Assembly (NCBI RefSeq): GCF_021869535.1
Contig: NW_026262701.1
Coordinates: 44,085,278-44,149,277 of the forward strand
Reading direction: 5' to 3'
Length of the DNA stretch: 64,000 bases
From: Mytilus californianus
Taxonomy: Eukaryota; Mollusca; Bivalvia; Mytilida; Mytilidae
Part shown: piece by piece, positions 58,901-64,000 of the stretch
Layout of the letters: every line of letters begins with the position of its first letter
How positions within the stretch are numbered: position 1 is the first letter of the stretch
Made by a program: the position numbers and the translations under genes
Notes under the pieces: model-generated
What the model was told of the DNA's origin: nothing
Seen by the model: the letters and a program-made list of their open reading frames with translations, nothing else
Database searches by the model: none

Positions 58901-61900
58901 TTTAAATGCTGGCATGCTTTCCTTGCCTTATAACTGCATTGGACTCATGCATTAGGTGTAATCAAGGATTTGTATAATACAAATCCTTGGTGTAATAATG
59001 GGATACTTTAATAGCTCAGTCCGTAGAGCGGTTACTTACTGTGTCCATGCTCCTAGTATTGATACCTATTGGGTGGTTTGGTAATTTTGAAAACTAAAAT
59101 TTTATCAACTGTTTATATGTTGAATCTTTTAGTTTTGAAATTTCTAACCAACAAATCAAACTATCGATATACATGTAAAGGCATTTTTCAAAAAAGAGAA
59201 TGGAGCAAGAACAGCATTATTATTTAAAACTCTAAATATTAAAACATATATAGATGTGGTATGCTTGCCAATGTGACAACTATCCACCAAAGTTTAAATG
59301 AAGTGGGTGTTTAAGCAAATATAGGCAACCGTACGGCCTTCAACAGTGAGAAAAACCCACACTGTATAATTAGCTATAAAAGGGCCCGACATGAATAGAT
59401 ATGAAACAATTCAATTGAGAAAACAAAATGCCTAAATAATAACAAAACTATTTACGAAAAAAAAAACATTAGAGAGATGAACAAGTGACAACCACTTTTC
59501 TACAGGCTATACTTGGGACTTGGGACAGGCATGTAAAGTTTTCTTTGTTTTTTTTAGACACAACGATTCACCAAATGTACGCAGTGTCATGATTTGTGTA
59601 AGATGATAGAGGAAGAAAAGGACCCAATTATATTAATGGAGCTAGAAGAACTTTTAGATTTTCATCACCGTCAACAACAGTTAGTAAACACTTTTTTTTT
59701 TAAATTAGTGTTCACACCGGTGACTATACCCTTGTACAGTAATAGCGACACTTATTGTGATACCTTGATATCTTGATAACACCTTATATTATTGATATTT
59801 TAATTCTTGTCCCTGTTAAACAGCATTTACAAATGCAGTGGATATTGAAATGCAATATATGCAGTATAATGTCATCACTATCCATGTCAATGAGAACGGA
59901 GATTGGTATACATTTAAAAAAGAAAATGTGGTATGTTTTCAAATGATATAGCTCCCTACAAGAGATCAAACGACACAGAAATTATCAACTATAGGTCACA
60001 ATACGGCCTTCCACAATAAGCAAAGCTCATACCGCATAGTGTTTTGCCTTTTCCCGCTAAATGAGAGAATCACATGCATCCACGTAATAATGAAATAATA
60101 AAAAAAAAATATCAGATATTTTTGTTCAAATTGATATAACTACATTTCAGACTTGAAAGAGAAGCTTATTATGTTAGACGAGGAATGGCAGAAATGAGGC
60201 CAAATGAATATGTATCCATAATATTGGATGGCATGGATCAAAATAAGACCGATCTTTCACATTATGTAAAATGGAATAATCCCAATGTAAGTACAAAAAG
60301 TTGTCGTATTCGAACAAAAAAATAGTTATGAAGAAAAAAAAAACATTAGATATCTCTTGGTATTAAAGATTAGATGGATATATATATCTGCCCAAACTCT
60401 GTCCAGACAAACTTTGATGTTGACAGTTAAAATCATCATTTGATCATTAATTTGGATGGTCGCTCAACTTTGTCGTCTTATGAATGATGAACTGTGAACG
60501 ATAGAAGAGGGACGAAAGATACCAGAGGGACAGTCAAACTCATAGATCGAAAACAAACTGACAACGCCATGGCCAAAAATAAAAAGACAAACAGACAAAT
60601 AATAGTACAGATGACACAACATAGAAAACCAAAGACTAAGCAACACGAACCCCACCAAAAACTGGGGGTGATCTCAGGTGCTCCGGAAGGGTAAGCAGAT
60701 CCTGCTCCACATGTGGCACCCGTCGTGTTGCTTATGTTATTACAAATCCGGTAAATAGTCTAATTCGGTAAGTCACATTCGTGAAAAGGGAGGGTATTGT
60801 AGTTACGACATAAGGAACATATCCGATATCATCTGTGAAACGGTTATTCCATAACGGTCAACTAACTCGTGATGGCGTCCGTAAAATTTACGAAGGGATG
60901 ATTTCAACTTCCCCATTTGGAACTCTTGGTTTAATAGCTTCCTTGTGAGCAGCAATCCTCTATCAAGGAAATCATGATAGGAAACACAAGCCCGGGAATA
61001 TCGTATCAATTGGGAGATATATACTCCGTATGCAGGCGCTGCTGGAATGTTGCTACATAGAAATGGAAAGTTCACAATTGGGAAGCTGAAATCATCTCTT
61101 TTGTCTTAAAGTTTTGTTTTCAACCGACCCTCATTGTCAATTTCTAGATGTAAGTCAAGATATGAGGCAGACTTAACTGTATCTGTAGTATCCTTTATCT
61201 CAAGTTCGATGGGATAAATTCGTTCAACATACTAGTAGTCACCAAATTTTGTTTTATTTAGTGAGAGAACATCATCTATATAGCAGAACGTAGAGTTAAA
61301 GGATATAGCTAACTTCTTATCTATAGGTGGATCATGCAAATGTTCCGTTGATGTCCTGTGGTTGGTTGCTAGTGTATATATATATTACAAGCTGTTACGT
61401 TCAAAGTATGTCGTCTGCCAATGACTTATAGAATGTGTAGGAAGACTTCACCATTTTTATGTAATATAGTGTTTAGTTCCTCCTGCGTAATCTCTAACAA
61501 TAAAAGGTTCCCAAAATATATCTGAAACCCCCAGGACTGAGAATGAGAAAAGTTGAAAATGGGTTATAAATATATCTCAATTAAACATGCATTTTTGTTC
61601 CATTTAGGGCGCTGGAGCTCTGAAATTAAGAACTCATGTTGTTGGTTCCATAGTTCATGGACGAGGAAAGCAGTATTTCCTGGACTACAACCAATTCAAA
61701 CACGACACAAACTTAACTCTTTCCTGCTTACTGAGAATATTGCAAAAGGAAGCAAAAGAAAAACAGCTACCACCAACACTGTTTGTACAATTAGACAATA
61801 CTTGCAGGTAACTTGATTTTTATAGCAACAGAAGTCAGAGATTTAACCAAATAAAAAAGACGGTAGCCATTAATTAATTGTGTTCCAGTTTGATTATAAT

Positions 61901-63330
61901 ATTACTTACGTTTGATATTGAATATCATTGAAGGACTGCAGAAAAACATTAAATCATAGCGAAGTTAAAAGATTCTGGATAGAGGCTCTATGTAGAACAT
62001 CAATGCATTCTATATTGAAACATTTAAAGCAACCGTTGTTTCTTTAATGACGAGTAATGGGTCTTGGTTTTCGACAAAAAATGCTTAAATGATTAAATCA
62101 TATATTTTTTTTTCTGTAGGGAAAACAAAAACAAATATTTCGTTGGAATGATGGCATATTTAGTTAAAAAGAAGATCGTCAAAGAGGTAAGGATTTTTAC
62201 ATTAATAGACATGTTGATATAGACAAACCACATAAACTTAAATCAACTGACTTTGTACTAAATCAAGATTTCGCATCAAGGATGACTATTTTTCAAGTAC
62301 TTTGGACAATAGGTCAACTATATTCGGTGTAAAGGATGAGTATAAAATGTACAAGTCTATCTAGCAGGGTTTATCTGACCTCATTCCTGATTATTTGGCT
62401 AACATAAAATTTATGCGATTAGCCCCTTTCTCAGATACTACAAGCAATGTGTGAATTATATTTGTATGTTGTGTATAATGAATGTATGTCGAACAATTCA
62501 AAATGTCCGTTTTCGCATTGCTTTCATGTAACCTCGGCTCTTTTATACTGGATCATTGATCTAAGACTATATACGAACTTTTTATGTCTCTTTTGTTCAT
62601 ATGGCTCTTAACATTTCGATGTGATTCTACATCCCTGGTTTTCAAATTTAGGATTTGAACGTTCTCGATGTAGGTAAACTAATAAGACCGCTTCGAACGC
62701 ACTTAATGTATGAAGAGTAATACTAAATGATACATGTGACTACATTTATGACATGATGTGTACTCTTGTTTCTTTTGTACGTACCTATATACTGGGATAT
62801 TGGAAACAGCTTGGTGACGAGAGTTGTAACTTTCGATACTCCTTGTAACATTTTTAAGTGCCTAGGTTGTCTCCTGTTAGTGAGCTCGCCTTGTATACGT
62901 TATAGGTATATAGTTGGTTCAGTACTTCAATGTTGACTAGGTTCATGTATTTCTTATTATTTCGTAAATGTTGAATGCTCATACAATTCTTTACATGCAA
63001 TAGGCCTCCTTGACTTTTTGTCTAAAGAGTAGGTAATGAAAGTCCAATTGAATATATATATATGATGCAGCCTACTTTGACATTTTAGGTATGGATGTCA
63101 TTTCTTATAGTCGGCCACACACACGAAGATGTCGACCAGTCTTTTTCTAAGATAAGTCACAAACTCAGGACAAATGACGCCATTACCCTTCCTGAACTGC
63201 ATACTTTAATTAGAGAATCACAATCTCCTCTACCAGAAAGCGAAGACATTCGTGGTGTGTGGAATATCTCTTCATGGCTCGAAGATTACGTAAACCAGAT
63301 ACATAATGTTACGTTTCCAAAGTTATATAG
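55905..63330 (+). CDS. Multi-exon gene for a possible DDE/RNase H-like, transposase-derived protein, 3' end beyond window
   Basis: Nine exons join in phase from ATG at 55910 to 482 codons with no stop; the last donor (GTATAT at 63331) sends the gene rightward. Basic N-terminus; KCGCSLDC (residues 50-56) and KCTQCHDLC (232-240) may bind zinc. Three conserved-looking acidic blocks follow: IILDGMDQ (D293, D296), FVQLDNTCRENKN (D375) and VGHTHEDVDQSFSKISH (H411-D417). I recall this series in widespread uncharacterised animal proteins, sometimes tagged with DUF7869-type labels, but I cannot confirm the label. Spacing of about 80 and 40 residues between acids fits an RNase H/DDE fold; that is inference. 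All introns are GT-AG. No terminal inverted repeats were seen, and nine small exons are unusual for an active transposon, so a domesticated or host gene is more likely. Five retroelement scraps lie in introns. The start may lie further 5', because exon 1 has an acceptor. Confidence 0.82.
56040..56250 (-). mobile_element. Retroelement A tail in intron 1
   Basis: GGAGATGTGGTATGATTGC, CATGCCTTCAACAATGAGC and CCGTATAGTAAGCTAT follow the tail order with many changes. Confidence 0.7.
56611..56875 (+). CDS. Transposase-like gene, exon 2
   Basis: 265 nt, CAG acceptor, GTATGT donor. Contains HKCGCSLDCYSKF and a long charged helix (WRMKIHSIPEGRERMEKICQ). Phase 1 in, phase 2 out. Confidence 0.82.
57473..57597 (+). 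CDS. Transposase-like gene, exon 3
   Basis: 125 nt, AACAG to GTAATT. Encodes KAFISLVLRISIPTFTRAKR and a Lys-rich end (LEKKKTHSWR) that could act as a nuclear localisation signal. Only this exon makes the phases of exons 2 and 4 compatible. Confidence 0.8.
57612..57660 (-). mobile_element. Retroelement A tail, about 45 bp, intron 3
   Basis: AGAAGATGTGGTATGAGTGCC then AATGAGACAACCCTCCA, the 3' extremity only, 15 bp from exon 3. Confidence 0.65.
57993..58004 (+). repeat. Homopolymer of 12 G
   Basis: G run in a T-rich part of intron 3 (57598-58210), which otherwise holds no recognisable feature. Confidence 0.9.
58211..58422 (+). CDS. Transposase-like gene, exon 4
   Basis: 212 nt, TTTTCAG to GTAATT. 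Encodes KICEGFLRAYIKSAC, RYRMPVGISRIRLFNLLVYR and FYVILKQKFPDLSFNA. Confidence 0.82.
59250..59540 (-). mobile_element. Retroelement A tail in intron 4
   Basis: GATGTGGTATGCTTGCCAATG, AACCGTACGGCCTTCAACAGTG, AAAGGGCCCGACATGAA, and ACTTGGGACAGGCATG. It ends within 20 bp of the exon 5 acceptor. Confidence 0.8.
59558..59679 (+). CDS. Transposase-like gene, exon 5
   Basis: 122 nt, TTTTTTTTAG to GTTAGT. Encodes FTKCTQCHDLCKMIEEE, a CxxC...C cluster, then an acidic helix ending DFHHRQQ. The donor must be GTTAGT; the alternative GTAAAC three bases on gives a stop in exon 6. Confidence 0.78.
59917..60045 (-). mobile_element. Retroelement A tail in intron 5
   Basis: AAAAAAGAAAATGTGGTATG, AGAGATCAAACGACACAG, CAACTATAGGTCACAATACGG, and CATACCGCATAGT. 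Confidence 0.75.
60151..60286 (+). CDS. Transposase-like gene, exon 6: ILDGMDQ
   Basis: 136 nt, TTTCAG to GTAAGT. Encodes LEREAYYVRRGMAEM, then YVSIILDGMDQNKTDL. IILDGMDQ is a hydrophobic strand ending in Asp, as expected for the first catalytic position of an RNase H-like fold. Confidence 0.85.
60503..61390 (-). mobile_element. Retroelement B: reverse transcriptase fragment with tail, intron 6
   Basis: On the minus strand the coding remnant reads [92 protein letters not shown] and stop. A noncoding tail of about 300 bp then runs to 60503. Two or more in-frame stops lie upstream. Related to element A ([17 protein letters not shown]), but a separate family with its own tail. Inserted antisense in the transposase-like gene. 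Confidence 0.87.
61608..61807 (+). CDS. Transposase-like gene, exon 7: QLDN
   Basis: 200 nt, TTTAG to GTAACT. Encodes LRTHVVGSIVHGRGKQYFLD, a leucine-rich helix, then PPTLFVQLDNTCR, a strand ending in Asp (second candidate catalytic position). Confidence 0.85.
62120..62186 (+). CDS. Transposase-like gene, exon 8
   Basis: 67 nt, CTGTAG to GTAAGG. Encodes ENKNKYFVGMMAYLVKKKIV, completing the CRENKN motif across the junction. Confidence 0.83.
63089..63330 (+). CDS. Transposase-like gene, exon 9: VGHTHEDVDQ
   Basis: 242 nt, TTTTAG to GTATAT. Encodes SFLIVGHTHEDVDQSFSKIS, then TNDAITLPELHTLIRES and WLEDYVNQIHNVTFPKLY. The HTHEDVDQ block holds the third group of acidic or metal-binding residues. 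The gene continues past 63330, probably beyond 64000. Confidence 0.85.
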
Positions 63331-64000
63331 GTATATTTTAAAACATATTCTGATTCCAAATTCATACAGTTTAATTTTGTAATTTATCTTTTCAACATAG
63401 TAAAGGTGAGAGAGCGGGTGTATGCATGATTTGTATTGTGTGCATGCAAAAATATAAAAAAAAATGCTTTTATTTTTTGTTATATAATATTATCATTATT
63501 ATATTTGTTGATCAATCGACATAATTCAGTTTCAAGTAGCATATTTCTATGATATTGCTGATTTATGGAGGTATTGATATTATTAGCGTTAATTGGAGTA
63601 AAGGGTATGAATATATAGGAAAACGTTGACACTTGTGAGTGAATCAGCAATCCAACAATACAAGGCATGTAAGATATATATAGCAAATATAGTATGCAGT
63701 TTTATCCTAAAATGGATTCATATTCTTAATATCCAGGTCTACCATTTTGTGAGAACACTCACCACTGTTTGACCTTACTAATTTTAAAAATCAGTCGGAA
63801 ATAATTTTGAGCTTGTGGGATGTGTGGAGAGGGCAAAACTATTTTTTTTGCATGTAACCTTGAGGATGTTTTTGCCCTCTCCACCCCAAGCCCTACCCCG
63901 TACTTTTGAGTTTATTGCTGCGCACTCAAATTTATTTTATCAGTATGTGAAGAGAACTATTCATATATATAAAGATTGATGAAAAAAGTATCCCCCACCT
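63331..64000. other. Intron 9 or 3' flank, nothing recognised
   Basis: An acceptor-like TATCCAG at 63737 would lead to TGA after five codons, so I do not call it an exon. A facing pair GGAGAGGGCAAAAC / GTTTTTGCCCTCTCC at 63825-63881 forms a small hairpin. Confidence 0.45.

Noticed and set aside
59679-59776. Longer exon 5 reading through to a stop after VTIPLYSNSD
   Set aside because: Splicing at GTTAGT gives a perfect in-phase join to exon 6, whereas read-through enters AT-rich intron sequence.
63737-63780. Possible exon 10 of the transposase-like gene
   Set aside because: Acceptor-like CAG is present and phase can be matched, but translation stops after five codons with no family similarity.

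Overview
The window looks like nuclear DNA of a marine bivalve, most likely a mussel (Mytilus or a close relative). It is AT-rich, its genes have short exons and kilobase introns, and it is dense in dispersed repeats. One of these is a repeat whose 3' end reads roughly ACCACATCTTCTTTTTTATA, which I associate with mussel genomes. There are no bacterial operons, rRNAs or CRISPR arrays. Most open frames longer than 60 codons are chance or repeat-derived. The real genes were found by reading short exons between GT-AG splice sites and checking that codon phase carries across every junction.

Left third (about 1-30.4 kb): a minus-strand SAMHD1-like dNTP triphosphohydrolase gene. Thirteen exons run from 30396 down to 9391, join in phase without a stop, and keep the HD-domain metal, catalytic and primary allosteric motifs. 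No SAM domain or start codon was found upstream. Downstream of it, at 4269-2052, lies a second copy of the last three exons inside a tandem segmental duplication. A third scrap of the duplicated unit is at the very start of the window. The copy of the antepenultimate exon is broken, but the last two are open. Introns and flanks carry retroelement tails, a decayed reverse-transcriptase element (23.9-25.6 kb), a MITE and a large hairpin.

Middle (31-54 kb): a minisatellite of about 27 units of ~50 bp, each built around an EcoRI-like GAATTC core (31.26-32.6 kb), with a tRNA-headed SINE inserted beside it. Next come fragments of an unrecognised minus-strand gene (34.05-35.04 kb, and possibly a first exon at 41.7 kb). 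Two elements with long inverted ends made of CCTAAG-type subrepeats follow at 35.9-36.5 and 38.8-40.1 kb. Then come AT-rich simple-sequence DNA, a dead Tc1/mariner element (45.5-47.4 kb) carrying a nested retroelement tail, and a Helitron-like element with a 160-bp tandem core (47.9-48.9 kb).

Right end (55.9-63.3 kb): a plus-strand gene of at least nine exons, all phase-compatible, running off the window. It encodes a cysteine-containing protein with an ILDGMDQ ... QLDN.CRENKN ... VGHTHEDVDQ series. I read this as a possible RNase H-fold (DDE-like), transposase-derived protein. Its introns hold several retroelement tails, including an antisense reverse-transcriptase fragment.

Apart from sharing a window, the genes show no sign of working together. 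The common theme is a host dNTPase gene and a possibly transposase-derived gene in a landscape built by many families of mobile DNA.
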